NCBI GenBank assembly: GCA_002163155.1
Contig: MAAO01000011.1
Coordinates: 102,271 to 166,270 of the forward strand
DNA: 64,000 nucleotides
Direction of reading: 5' to 3'
From: Halobacteriovorax marinus
GTDB lineage: Bacteria > Bdellovibrionota > Bacteriovoracia > Bacteriovoracales > Bacteriovoracaceae
The notes below the pieces were generated by a model. The model did no database searches, was not told where the DNA came from, and saw only the letters and a program-made list of their open reading frames with translations. Position numbers and translations under genes: made by a program. Within the stretch, counting starts at the first letter, position 1, and the number at the start of each line of letters is the position of its first letter. Below are positions 1-8,780 of this stretch, one piece after another.

Positions 1-71
1 ATGGAAGACCTGGATCAAGTTTCAGTGCATGTACTGCAGGAACAGACGAAGCTGATTGTAGCGGAATCTAA
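1..71 (+). CDS. C-terminal end of an upstream gene (partial)
   Basis: The third forward frame is open from the window edge to a TAA at 69-71, and its codons (GGA, AGA, GCA, ACT) match the usage of the other genes here. The 22 visible residues contain two cysteines and end in CSGI, like the end of an exported Cys-containing protein. A competing frame (ATG at 1, TAG at 73-75) is also open. I prefer frame 3 on codon use only. A rho-independent terminator follows at 101-133. Confidence 0.45.
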   Translation, partial: GRPGSSFSACTAGTDEADCSGI

Positions 72-100
72 ATAGAGAAATAAATTTCAGAAGATATAGA

Positions 101-133
101 AAGCACAATGGATAACCTATTGTGCTTTTTTTT
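101..133 (+). terminator. Rho-independent terminator
   Basis: A perfect 9-bp stem (AAGCACAAT 101-109, ATTGTGCTT 119-127) with a 9-nt loop is followed directly by a T-run. It ends the gene that enters from the left edge. On the minus strand there is no good U-tract, so it probably serves the plus strand only. Confidence 0.85.
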
Positions 134-144
134 GGTTTAATTTC

Positions 145-1080
145 TTACAAACACATTGCGTGTAAGAAGAACTCCCCGTGCAATTGATACTTACGACCTA
201 ATTTTTTACAGTCAGTAGGTCTGACGGGACAAGCAAAACCTTTAGGACTCGACTCTTCTAAGGTATTTACCGCAAGAGTCACTAGGTCTGCATACTTAAC
301 TTTGTGATAATTATTACAGTTGATTCCCTCATCCCAGGCATGATCAACGTAGCTTCTTAAATCAAACAGACGACTCTGAACGAACTCTCCATCAACACAA
401 GTGACAATAGGATTTTTAGAATTCGCCTCTCCCGTAAGAGGATCAATTCCAACTCCCGTTAAGTGACCAAAGAATCTCAGGCCTTGATAATTCGTACTCA
501 AGTCTCCCATGGAGATCACTGAAGTCGTAGGACCGCCCCAGAAATGTTCTTCAACACTTCTACTATGCTCCAACATTTCAATAAGAGTTTTCTTTCCTTT
601 TTGTAATTTAGAAAAGTACTCATACCCTAAATTAAAGAAGTGACTAAATTTATCTCCGCCAATAATCACATCATTAATTTTAATAATGGGACTAAGGGGA
701 AAGGCCTTGAGAACTGGTTTTTGATAGAATTTTATAAAGCGGTAAATAGACTCTTTGTGCTTAGTTCTTAAACGCTCAAAGCCTACGCTTTTCTTACTAT
801 CTACAATCTTCTGCAAAGGAGAAAAGATATACATACCAGAAATTCCTGCGACCAGAATATTTCGAGTAGATTTTAAAAGAGACTTAGGATTGCAACTTTC
901 TCCATTCAAATCTTTCTTATTCGCCTTTGCAACAACTCTAAGAATTCTCGAATTGATTTCAGCATTAAAGAAATCCGTGGAATCTTTAAGCGGTTCATAA
1001 CGTCTAGTTAAACTATCAAGTTCAGATGCTTGGAGATTGAAAGACAGAGAGATAAAAATACATAGAAATAAACTTTTCAT
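145..1080 (-). CDS. Secreted protein, DKF-H/GDLS-N family, copy 1
   Basis: Predicted exported protein of 311 aa. The start at 1080 (MKSLFLCIF...) gives a clean signal peptide ending near LQAS and has AGGAG 5 nt upstream; a longer frame from 1110 lacks these. It is a clear paralogue of the protein at 9972-10955. Both share LSP-(I/L)-(I/V)K, then (G/I)DKF-x-H-x-F with a Tyr-Phe pair downstream, then S-x-GDLS-x-N-x-x-G-(L/M)RF-x-x-H, a Cys before FV, and DE-(S/G)INC. The D-K-x-x-H ... D-L-x-x-N-x-x-G spacing recalls periplasmic YfiM/DUF2279-type proteins, but that is only a resemblance. Function unknown. Confidence 0.85.
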   Translation of the reverse strand: MKSLFLCIFISLSFNLQASELDSLTRRYEPLKDSTDFFNAEINSRILRVVAKANKKDLNGESCNPKSLLKSTRNILVAGISGMYIFSPLQKIVDSKKSVGFERLRTKHKESIYRFIKFYQKPVLKAFPLSPIIKINDVIIGGDKFSHFFNLGYEYFSKLQKGKKTLIEMLEHSRSVEEHFWGGPTTSVISMGDLSTNYQGLRFFGHLTGVGIDPLTGEANSKNPIVTCVDGEFVQSRLFDLRSYVDHAWDEGINCNNYHKVKYADLVTLAVNTLEESSPKGFACPVRPTDCKKLGRKYQLHGEFFLHAMCL

Positions 1081-1192
1081 AAATGCTCCTTTTGAGCTGT
1101 ATACATACAACTTGTTTATTAAAGAAGCAAATTAATGAACACGTTCATATAACATTTTCTTCATTTCTATCTAAACACTTGAAATAAGTGAC

Positions 1193-2806
1193 TTACTTAT
1201 TCTCTCTATAATAGTTAATCAGACTATTAGTGGAGCTATCATGAGAGAGTTCCACACTAGCATCCACTAATTCCGGAAGAATTTGATTCGCTAGCACTTT
1301 TCCTAGCTGCACACCCCATTGATCAAAAGAATAAATATTCCAAACGATTCCCTGAACAAAAATCTTATGCTCATACATGGCGACTAATTTCCCAAGAGTC
1401 TTAGGATCTAACTCTTTTGCCATAATGGTAGTTGTGGGCCTATTTCCTTTGAATACTTTAAAAGGAATAAGAGACTCATCACTCTCTTGTGCTTTTACTT
1501 CTTCTCTAGTCTTACCAAAAGCAAGAGCTTCAGTTTGTGCGAAGAAGTTAGACATTAATTTACTATGATGATCTCCAAGAGCGTTATGTGATTTTGCGAA
1601 ACCTATGAAATCAGCAGGAATGAGTTTCGTTCCCTGGTGAATTAATTGATAGAAAGCGTGTTGCCCATTAGTTCCAGGTTCGCCCCAAATAATAGGACCG
1701 GTTTGATAATCAATGGCATTGCCATCCCTATCCACATCCTTTCCATTGCTCTCCATATCACCTTGTTGAAAGTAAGCAGGAAAACGACTTAGGTATTGGT
1801 CGTAAGGTAAAATGGCGTGAGAGCTAGCGTCCCAAAAGTTATTGTACCAAACACCTAGCATAGCTAGAATTACTGGAATATTTTCTTCCAGTGGAGTTTG
1901 CTCAAAGTGATTATCCATTTCATGGAAACCATCTAGTAATTCAAAGAAATTCTCAGATCCAATCGCCAGCATAATAGGAAGACCAATGGCGGAACAAATA
2001 GAGTATCTTCCCCCTACCCAATCCCAAAATTCAAACATATTTTCTGCATCAATTCCAAATTCAACTACTGAAGCTTCATTTGTAGAAAGCGCCACAAAGT
2101 GCGCCGCAATCGCTGCTTCGTCTTTCAATTCAGCTATTAACCACTCTCTCGCCGTATTGGCATTAGTCATTGTTTCTTGAGTAGTAAAAGTCTTAGAGGC
2201 CACAATAAAGAGCGTCTCACTAGGATCTATATCTCTTAAGGCCTCAGCAATATGAGTTCCATCAACGTTGGAAACAAAAGTAACTTTTAAGTCTCTTTTA
2301 GAATAATGTTTAAGCGCTTCATAGATCATCACTGGACCTAAGTCAGATCCACCGATTCCAATATTTACAATATTCTTAATTTTCTTGCCAGTGAAACCCT
2401 TCCACTCACCGGAGCGCACTTTATTTGAAAAAGCACTCATCTTCTCAAGAACTGCATTAACTTTGGGAGTGACATTCTCTCCCTCCACAAGGATTTCTCT
2501 ATGAGACCTATTTCTAAGCGCCGTATGAAGAACTTCACGCCCTTCTGTGACATTGATCTTCTTACCAAGGAACATGTCGTTAATGGCGTCTTCTAGACCC
2601 CTAGACTTGGCGAGACTTATGAGGAGATCCATAGTCTCACTAGTGATTCTATGTTTTGAATAATCAATATACAGATCTAATTCTTGAAAGAGAAACTTCT
2701 CTGCGCGATCACTTCCCTTACTAAAAAGGTCTTTTATTGTTGTATCTTTTAAAGCCTTTTGATGATTTTCTAAGGACTTCCACTCTTTTGACTCAGTAAG
2801 TCTCAT
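1193..2806 (-). CDS. pgi: Glucose-6-phosphate isomerase
   Basis: Interconverts glucose 6-phosphate and fructose 6-phosphate in glycolysis and gluconeogenesis (cytoplasm). Both family signatures are present: [13 protein letters not shown] in the middle and [11 protein letters not shown] near the C-terminus. The active-site block [18 protein letters not shown] is intact. At 537 aa it has the length of E. coli Pgi (549). The open frame extends to a TTG at 2836, but the ATG at 2806 has GGGAG 4-5 nt upstream and its N-terminus ([13 protein letters not shown]) matches family starts, so it is preferred. Only a weak 5-bp hairpin (1176-1190) follows the stop. Confidence 0.97.
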   Translation of the reverse strand: MRLTESKEWKSLENHQKALKDTTIKDLFSKGSDRAEKFLFQELDLYIDYSKHRITSETMDLLISLAKSRGLEDAINDMFLGKKINVTEGREVLHTALRNRSHREILVEGENVTPKVNAVLEKMSAFSNKVRSGEWKGFTGKKIKNIVNIGIGGSDLGPVMIYEALKHYSKRDLKVTFVSNVDGTHIAEALRDIDPSETLFIVASKTFTTQETMTNANTAREWLIAELKDEAAIAAHFVALSTNEASVVEFGIDAENMFEFWDWVGGRYSICSAIGLPIMLAIGSENFFELLDGFHEMDNHFEQTPLEENIPVILAMLGVWYNNFWDASSHAILPYDQYLSRFPAYFQQGDMESNGKDVDRDGNAIDYQTGPIIWGEPGTNGQHAFYQLIHQGTKLIPADFIGFAKSHNALGDHHSKLMSNFFAQTEALAFGKTREEVKAQESDESLIPFKVFKGNRPTTTIMAKELDPKTLGKLVAMYEHKIFVQGIVWNIYSFDQWGVQLGKVLANQILPELVDASVELSHDSSTNSLINYYRENK

Positions 2807-2991
2807 AATTCTCCCAAATTGTATTTTCTGGGCCAAATCTTACCCCTAATCCCCTGAAATAGCTCAAAGAAATTGAATATATTTTGTCGACTTCTATGAG
2901 TGATAACCTCGCGAATACATTTCTTTTACAATGGTTTCGACAACTTTCTTGTAAAACTGTCTAGAGAAAGACGGGGCATAACTCATGGGGT

Positions 2992-3007
2992 TTGATAAAT
3001 TTATCAA
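2992..3007. promoter_or_regulatory. Perfect 16-bp palindrome upstream of the carboxyltransferase gene
   Basis: TTGATAAATTTATCAA is perfectly self-complementary and lies 64 nt before the start codon at 3071. The position suits an operator or activator site. It resembles an FNR/Crp half-site pair (TTGAT...ATCAA), but the gap is 6 nt where FNR sites have 4, so I do not assign a regulator. Confidence 0.4.
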
Positions 3008-3070
3008 GTGGCGCATAAACCTGCGACCTATGATGAGAGTTTTAACCAATTAAACTTTTGAGGTATTTAC

Positions 3071-4459
3071 ATGAATTATTTCTCTTACCCAACAAGCTTA
3101 ACTGAATCGAAATACTTAAGACCCATAGCAGGTCTCATCGATGAAGAAAACATTGAACTCTTCCACCTCTTTGGTTTAGACAAACCAGATCGCAAGAAAA
3201 TGAATGGCTGCTTCACAATCAAGGCCACTATAAACTCTAAGAAAATTGGAATTATCTATAACGACTTTCGCGTCTACGGAGGAAGTTTTGGAAAAGAAAA
3301 CTCCCAAAGAATTTGCGCTTTTCTAAAAGAAATGGAATTAACAGGAACTCCTGTTATCTTTATGATTAGTAGTATTGGTGTTCGCATTATGGAAGGAAGA
3401 GGAGTTTTCCCTTACGCCTTCAAAATTGTTCCCCACCTTAGAAACTTTGCTAAAAATAATCTTCTCATCACTGCAGCCATGGGTCGCTGCCTTGGTCTTG
3501 GCGCCCTACTCTTTGCTTGTGGCGACTATAGACTTAGCTTAAAAGATGAAACCAGTTTAAATTTAACAGGGCCAGAAGTGTTTAAAATGTTCTTTGGAGA
3601 AGCCGCAAACTTTGAAGAGATCAGCTCAAGTAAGAGACAATTTGAACAAACAGACATCATTAATGAAGTCTGCCTTAATAAAGAAATTTTAAATCAGAGA
3701 ATTCAAAGTATTGTCGCTAATAAAATCTCTGAACAAGATTTAAATTTATCCAACAAAGAAGAAGCGCTGTTAAATTCAGTGTCCGACAATTTGGTGGAGG
3801 TTTATCCCCAGCACAACCAAGCGATTAGAACTTTTATTGCCACTAGAGATGGAAAGAGATTTGGTCTCTTTATGAATCCTCCTGGTAAGGCCAACCTCTT
3901 AAATGTTGGATGTATTGATAGATTTAATATGGCACTAGCACTCTTTAATAAACTAGGCCTTCCTGTAATATCTCTCGTAGACACACCAGGTGCAGATCCT
4001 AGAATTGATCAAAACGATAAGAATATCATCGCAAAACTCACCACCATGAGTATTAATATAGTAGATTACCCCCATCCAAAAATTGGTGTCATTTATGGGC
4101 GCTGTTACGGCGGAGCTTCAGTCTTTAGTTTTCCAGAAGTTTTTGGAGGAGAGCCCTCTATTGCTTTTGAAGAAGCAAACCTTGGAATTATGTCCAATCA
4201 AATTATTGATCAACTGCTATGTGGTTCTCCGCGCTTTCATTCAGAGTGGAAAGAAAATAGTCAAAAGGAAACGGCTTGTTTACAAGACATGATCGATGCT
4301 GGTGTCATTGGCAAGAGAATCAAGAAAGAAAAAATAACTTATGAAATTGATCTCTTTTTACAAGGGGATGACTTCTTAAAAGAATTCTCTCGTGGAGTAC
4401 AATTGCTTTCGGCCAACAAAGAAAAATTCAATACAGATATGAAAGAGTGGACTATGTAG
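3071..4459 (+). CDS. Acyl-CoA carboxylase-type carboxyltransferase subunit
   Basis: A biotin-dependent carboxyltransferase beta/alpha double-domain protein (crotonase fold), 462 aa, cytoplasmic. The N-terminal half has the acyl-CoA pocket motif GVRIMEGRG (family: GARIQEG) and an oxyanion-forming GRCLGLGA segment. The C-terminal half has LPVISLVDTPGADP and GRCYGGA (family: R-x-YGGA), where carboxybiotin binds. It is shorter than PccB/MmdA proteins (about 510-530 aa) and has no zinc ribbon, so it is not AccD. No biotin carboxylase, biotin carrier or decarboxylase partner is nearby, so the substrate is open: acetyl-, propionyl- or another acyl-CoA. FadR-like or redox control through the palindrome at 2992 is speculation. 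Confidence 0.85.
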   Translation: MNYFSYPTSLTESKYLRPIAGLIDEENIELFHLFGLDKPDRKKMNGCFTIKATINSKKIGIIYNDFRVYGGSFGKENSQRICAFLKEMELTGTPVIFMISSIGVRIMEGRGVFPYAFKIVPHLRNFAKNNLLITAAMGRCLGLGALLFACGDYRLSLKDETSLNLTGPEVFKMFFGEAANFEEISSSKRQFEQTDIINEVCLNKEILNQRIQSIVANKISEQDLNLSNKEEALLNSVSDNLVEVYPQHNQAIRTFIATRDGKRFGLFMNPPGKANLLNVGCIDRFNMALALFNKLGLPVISLVDTPGADPRIDQNDKNIIAKLTTMSINIVDYPHPKIGVIYGRCYGGASVFSFPEVFGGEPSIAFEEANLGIMSNQIIDQLLCGSPRFHSEWKENSQKETACLQDMIDAGVIGKRIKKEKITYEIDLFLQGDDFLKEFSRGVQLLSANKEKFNTDMKEWTM

Positions 4460-4528
4460 TTAGACAGATCAAAAAATTCTAGATTTCTTTAGCTTTATTG
4501 GTAGAATAAATAAGACAAAGGAATCAAC

Positions 4529-5095
4529 ATGAAATTAATTGGCTCAACGACTTCTCCCTATGTAAGAAAAGTTAGACTGCTCCTAAGTAATACAGAATAT
4601 GAATTTGAAGAACTTAAAGCACTCACTCCAGAAGGGGCGAAACTACTTGGTAGTTACGGGCCTATTAAGAGAATCCCCATTTTAAAAGTAGACCAACTTA
4701 CTATTTTTGATTCCACACTTATTTGTGAATACTTGTTAGAAAAAAGAGGTATTCAATTATCTATAGAAGAAAAACTCAACCTCAAGCTCATTGATGAATT
4801 GTGTGACTCTTCAATTATGCTCTTTCAACAAAAAATCTGGAAAATTGATCACCAATGGGAGAATACATTCTCTAAGAGATTATATGAACGGGCCTTTGGA
4901 GTTTTAAAAACTCTCGAAGAATTGCAAAGTCGAAGAAAATTAACTGAACTCCAAGAGGATTGGCTGTATTGTGTTTTAGATTGGCTAAGTTTTAGAAGTG
5001 TCTATGATTGGCAAGAAGCTCATCCGGCCTTAAAAGAGTTCTATGAGAGTTCTAGAGAGATAGAAAAGTACCAGAGTACTAGATTAGAGCAATAG
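4529..5095 (+). CDS. Glutathione S-transferase-like protein
   Basis: 188 aa. The thioredoxin-like N-terminal domain begins KLIGSTTSPYVRKVRLLL, with Ser-Pro-Tyr at the site where YibF-type GSTs have the glutathione-activating residue. It carries the cis-proline segment (K)RIPIL and the glutathione-contact pair D-S (IFDSTLICEYL). A short all-helical C-terminal domain follows. AAGGA lies upstream of the ATG. It lies 69 nt after the carboxyltransferase gene in the same direction and is probably cotranscribed. Substrate unknown; GST family membership is fairly secure, activity is inferred. Confidence 0.85.
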   Translation: MKLIGSTTSPYVRKVRLLLSNTEYEFEELKALTPEGAKLLGSYGPIKRIPILKVDQLTIFDSTLICEYLLEKRGIQLSIEEKLNLKLIDELCDSSIMLFQQKIWKIDHQWENTFSKRLYERAFGVLKTLEELQSRRKLTELQEDWLYCVLDWLSFRSVYDWQEAHPALKEFYESSREIEKYQSTRLEQ

Positions 5096-5097
5096 AG

Positions 5098-6750
5098 CTA
5101 GAGAGCTCCACGCTCTTCTAGTTCACGGCTAAAGAAGTGAAACTCACTGAATTTAGACATAGGGATTTCTAATATTGGATTTCCTGTTCTGTCTTTTGCG
5201 ATAAACTCAATCAATCCATAACTCATACTACCCACTTTATCCAAGTAACTTCCCACATAAGAATTAGTTCCCACATGAATAAGCTCTGGCCATTTTTCAA
5301 AAGGGATACCGTTCATCTTTAGACTGTGCACGCGGTTGATAAAGGGAATGCCCCAGTTTCTTACCTCAAAAGAGATATTATCTGCATAGATAGGAGTGAA
5401 GAGTGGTGAGAATTTTGAATAGAGCTCTAAGAAAGAAATCAATCTCATGACCTCATCTTTAGAGAGATAGAAGCTAACAACCGGAGAGCCTGGATTAAAA
5501 TTCGCATCCATACCTATGGGAAGAATTTGAAAGAGCTCTAAGAGATTATAACTCTTATTCTTAAGCATACCCTCGCGAACGAGAGCTTTAGAAGAGAAGT
5601 AGAGGTCAATTTTGTCTTTTCGAGATTTGTTTAAGTTACTTCTAATGGCCGTAACTACTTTTGTTCCATAGAGTAGTGAGCCCTCACCACTGTGAGAGTA
5701 ACTCTCACTTGCTGTAAAAATCTTATCTGTGGCAACTTTTCCACTACCACTAATGAGCTCGTTAATTTTCTCTAAATACTTCTCTACTCTCTTATCAAAG
5801 ATAGGATCACTAGGTGTAGTAGGAAGAACTCTCTGAATAAAGTCCTCATTTCCTAAAGTCAGTTTTCCCTTCTCTTTTACAAGAACAACTTTTCCAAGAA
5901 ATTGTGCGTAACTTCCAGCTTGCACAATGTATGTATCTTTAACTCTTATGGGCCTTACATAAACCTCATGAGTGTGACCAGCAACGATTAGATCAATGCC
6001 ATCCACATTGGTGGCAATTTTTATATCTTCAGGGGCTCCCCCGTGCATGAGTAAAACGATGAAATCAACACCTACTTTTTTTAATTTTTTAATCTCTCTA
6101 TGCAATTCAAAAATCAACTCATCCCAATTAGTTTTGTCTTTAGTTTCATTATATCCCTTGAAGGTAAGCTCGCTTCTACCACTACGACTCACACGACTGC
6201 CATCAGGACCAAGTAGTCCTAGGATTCCAACCTTCGTATCGTTCTTAAGAGTTTTCACAAGAGATTTAACAATGACCTCTTCTTTAAAAGAATAGAGTTT
6301 AGATTTCTTAGAAATTACCGCGTTAGTGGAGACGATTCTAAAAGTACTCTTTCTTTTTTTGAGTTTGCTTAACATATTAGAGAGACCAACTTCATTGGCA
6401 TCAAATTCATGATTGCCCAGCGTTGTAGCGTCATAGTTATTGTATAAGAAGAAATCTATTTCAGGATTGAAAGTTATCTTTTCTCTCGGTCCTAGAATAT
6501 GAAAGAGAGAACCGGAGTAGAAATCTCCCCCATCAACCAAGAGAGAGGGTTGGTCTTTTAATTTACTTTTTGTTTCTTTTATTAGATGTGAGAGTTTTGA
6601 GTAGTGTCCAAGTTTTTTAAACTCTCCACCTTCCTGGTAATCTGTCCCGCCTAAGAATCTTGAGTGAAGATCATTTGTGTGCAGGACAGTAAGTGACTTA
6701 GAAAAGCTTGGAAGTGATACGAATAGAATTATTAAAAACCAAAATCGCAT
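5098..6750 (-). CDS. Exported 5'-nucleotidase/UshA-type metallophosphatase
   Basis: 550 aa with a signal peptide (MRFWFLIILFVSLPSFS). The N-terminal calcineurin-like domain has the expected metal-binding blocks in order: TNDLHSR, DGGDFYSGS, GNHEFD, LLMHGG and GHTHEV. The C-terminal 5'-nucleotidase domain contains GSLLYGTKVVTAIR-like and YNLLELFQILP-like segments. It likely hydrolyses nucleotides or related phosphoesters in the periplasm. A GTG at 6753 directly precedes the ATG at 6750; the GGA of the ribosome site is better spaced for the ATG. It lies 17-20 nt after metG, so the two are probably cotranscribed. Exact substrate not determinable. Confidence 0.92.
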   Translation of the reverse strand: MRFWFLIILFVSLPSFSKSLTVLHTNDLHSRFLGGTDYQEGGEFKKLGHYSKLSHLIKETKSKLKDQPSLLVDGGDFYSGSLFHILGPREKITFNPEIDFFLYNNYDATTLGNHEFDANEVGLSNMLSKLKKRKSTFRIVSTNAVISKKSKLYSFKEEVIVKSLVKTLKNDTKVGILGLLGPDGSRVSRSGRSELTFKGYNETKDKTNWDELIFELHREIKKLKKVGVDFIVLLMHGGAPEDIKIATNVDGIDLIVAGHTHEVYVRPIRVKDTYIVQAGSYAQFLGKVVLVKEKGKLTLGNEDFIQRVLPTTPSDPIFDKRVEKYLEKINELISGSGKVATDKIFTASESYSHSGEGSLLYGTKVVTAIRSNLNKSRKDKIDLYFSSKALVREGMLKNKSYNLLELFQILPIGMDANFNPGSPVVSFYLSKDEVMRLISFLELYSKFSPLFTPIYADNISFEVRNWGIPFINRVHSLKMNGIPFEKWPELIHVGTNSYVGSYLDKVGSMSYGLIEFIAKDRTGNPILEIPMSKFSEFHFFSRELEERGAL

Positions 6751-6770
6751 CACTTATCCATTTACTCTTC

Positions 6771-8720
6771 TTACTTAGTTTCTTCTGTATCAACAGCAGG
6801 AAAGTAATCCTGTTGCTCACCTATCTTGTGTCCCACAGGAAGAGGTTTTCCCAGTTCATCAATAGAGTAAATACTCTCTGGAAGATTTAAGGATTGTCTC
6901 AATTTTTCCATCGTCTCAGGCGCAAATGGCGAGAGCATGATGACAATATTTTTTAAAATATAGAAACTTGAATAAAGCGCATCTTGTCTGTCTTCTAAAG
7001 GAAAGCGGTCATCATGAGGCTTATGAGTATTAAAGAGCCCATTGATGATACGAGCATAATTCTCTACCATTCCTAAGGCCTTTGGATATTCTGCCTTTTC
7101 CATGAAACGAGTATAACTTTGTACAATTTTTAAAGTTTCCTTCTCTGTCTTACCAACAAGTTTTCCATCTGGAATCACTCCATCAAACTTACCGATACAA
7201 GCTGAAATTGGTTTCTCAAAAGAAGCGTTGAGAGGTCCAGCTAGAAATTGATTTCTCTTATTAAAAACTTCAAAATCAAAATTTGAAGACTTCTCTGCTA
7301 AACTTAAATTCGCAAGAAAGTAACGAACCTGATCAGCGGTGTAGCCCATCTCATCAACTAACTGATCACCAGTATAGAAGTTCCCCTTAGACTTACTCAT
7401 CTTCTGCCCTTCTATTTGCAGGTGGTAACTACTAAATATTTCTGTCTGTTGTAATTCATTTGGAAGTGCTTGGCGGAATGGATCCTCTTGTACACCAAAC
7501 CACATCGCCCCTTGCATGAGCACGTAGAAGAAAACGTTATCAGTTCCAAGGAACTGACAAACTTTCGCCTCAGGATCACACCAGTAGTCTTTGTAAGTTT
7601 CAGGATCGAGTCCCTTCTTCTTTAAGGCCACTTTTGTAAATGATATAGGAGCAATGAGTGACTCAGGCCAAACGTAGAGAGACTTATTCTCCATGCCTGC
7701 TTCTATATCTGTAGGAACAGGAATTGCCCATGAAACATCACGCGTGATTGAGCGGTGGGCCCAAGCGTCTAGTAATTCACATTGAATATCATTTTTTTCT
7801 AAGGCCTCACGTCCAGTTTTCAAATCAGAGAGATTTTCAAATTGTACGACAACCTTCTTTCCAGGAGCGTAACGACTCTTATGTTTTGGAAGATCTGCTT
7901 TGAGAGATTTATAAGTGTCTTCACTTGTATTAGAAAAACTCACACAAGGGTAAACTGTCCCCATGACTTCTTGAATAATTGATTTACGCCAAGACTTTTG
8001 TTTTGTTCCTAACCACTCAATGAGCTGATCAGTCACTTTCCACATATCTAGGAACCAGTGTTCTGTTTCTTTAAGAATAGGAGTGGCATCACTCACAGTA
8101 CTCTTAGGATCTTTAAGTTCACTAGGATCATACTGAGCGCCACAAACATCGCAGTCGTCACTATAGGCCTTCTTATTGTCACAATTCTCATTGGGACAAG
8201 TTCCTTGAATATAGCGATCAGGTAAGAACATATTGAGTTCAGTGTCATACCACTGATTACTACTCTTCTTAGTGAGCATATCGTTCTTATGTAGATCACG
8301 TAGAAACTCTTGGCAAAGCTCTTTGTGCGCCTCAAAGTTTTCTTCTCTTGAAGTTCCTGTATAGGTATCAAGATTGATAGAATACTTATTCATGGTTTCA
8401 ATTTGTTTTGCGTGAATTTCAGCGATGAAATCTTTAGTCTCTTTTCCCTGCGTCTTGGCGGCAACTTCAGAAGTTGATCCATGATCATCAGTTCCACAAA
8501 CAAAGAGAACATTGTCGCGTCCTACCAGTAACTTCATCCAACGGGCATAAATATCAGCGGGAACGTGAGCTCCTGCTAAATGTCCTAAATGGAGAGGTCC
8601 ATTTGCGTAAGGCATACCAGCTGTCACGACAACCTTCTTAGGTCTGTGAAGTCTGGCTAAAATTGAAGGGATATCCTGTTTAGGACGCATATCTTTCTTG
8701 TTATCTTTTTTATCATTCAT
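6771..8720 (-). CDS. metG: Methionyl-tRNA synthetase with an internal insertion
   Basis: Class I aminoacyl-tRNA synthetase charging tRNA-Met, 649 aa. HLGHLAG (residues 44-50) is the HIGH motif, GTDDHGS follows, a four-Cys knuckle lies at C175, C180, C190 and C193, and QKMSKSKGN is the KMSKS loop. Between the Trp-Arg-Lys-Ser segment near residue 246 and ITRDVSW near 325, where other MetRSs have about 20 residues, there is an extra block of roughly 55-60 residues (about 256-314). The usual YVWLDAP motif reads YVWPESL. No C-terminal EMAP-type tRNA-binding domain is present. The ATG at 8720 has no strong ribosome site. Confidence 0.96.
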   Translation of the reverse strand: MNDKKDNKKDMRPKQDIPSILARLHRPKKVVVTAGMPYANGPLHLGHLAGAHVPADIYARWMKLLVGRDNVLFVCGTDDHGSTSEVAAKTQGKETKDFIAEIHAKQIETMNKYSINLDTYTGTSREENFEAHKELCQEFLRDLHKNDMLTKKSSNQWYDTELNMFLPDRYIQGTCPNENCDNKKAYSDDCDVCGAQYDPSELKDPKSTVSDATPILKETEHWFLDMWKVTDQLIEWLGTKQKSWRKSIIQEVMGTVYPCVSFSNTSEDTYKSLKADLPKHKSRYAPGKKVVVQFENLSDLKTGREALEKNDIQCELLDAWAHRSITRDVSWAIPVPTDIEAGMENKSLYVWPESLIAPISFTKVALKKKGLDPETYKDYWCDPEAKVCQFLGTDNVFFYVLMQGAMWFGVQEDPFRQALPNELQQTEIFSSYHLQIEGQKMSKSKGNFYTGDQLVDEMGYTADQVRYFLANLSLAEKSSNFDFEVFNKRNQFLAGPLNASFEKPISACIGKFDGVIPDGKLVGKTEKETLKIVQSYTRFMEKAEYPKALGMVENYARIINGLFNTHKPHDDRFPLEDRQDALYSSFYILKNIVIMLSPFAPETMEKLRQSLNLPESIYSIDELGKPLPVGHKIGEQQDYFPAVDTEETK

Positions 8721-8761
8721 AGGGTCAAAAATAACATGATTCTGGTCATTTAGTCTACCAA

Positions 8762-8780
8762 AAGCTAGCGCAAATAGCTT
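8762..8780 (-). terminator. Weak terminator after the helicase gene
   Basis: AAGCTA (8762-8767) pairs with TAGCTT (8775-8780) around a 7-nt loop. On the minus strand the stem is followed by TTGG rather than a real U-tract. It overlaps the helicase stop codon. Weak but correctly placed. Confidence 0.35.

Noticed and set aside
2992-3007. FNR binding site
   Set aside because: The half-sites match TTGAT/ATCAA, but the gap is 6 nt where FNR needs 4.
4083-4292. 69-codon frame inside the carboxyltransferase gene
   Set aside because: A shadow frame of a strongly supported gene; no ribosome site or domain.
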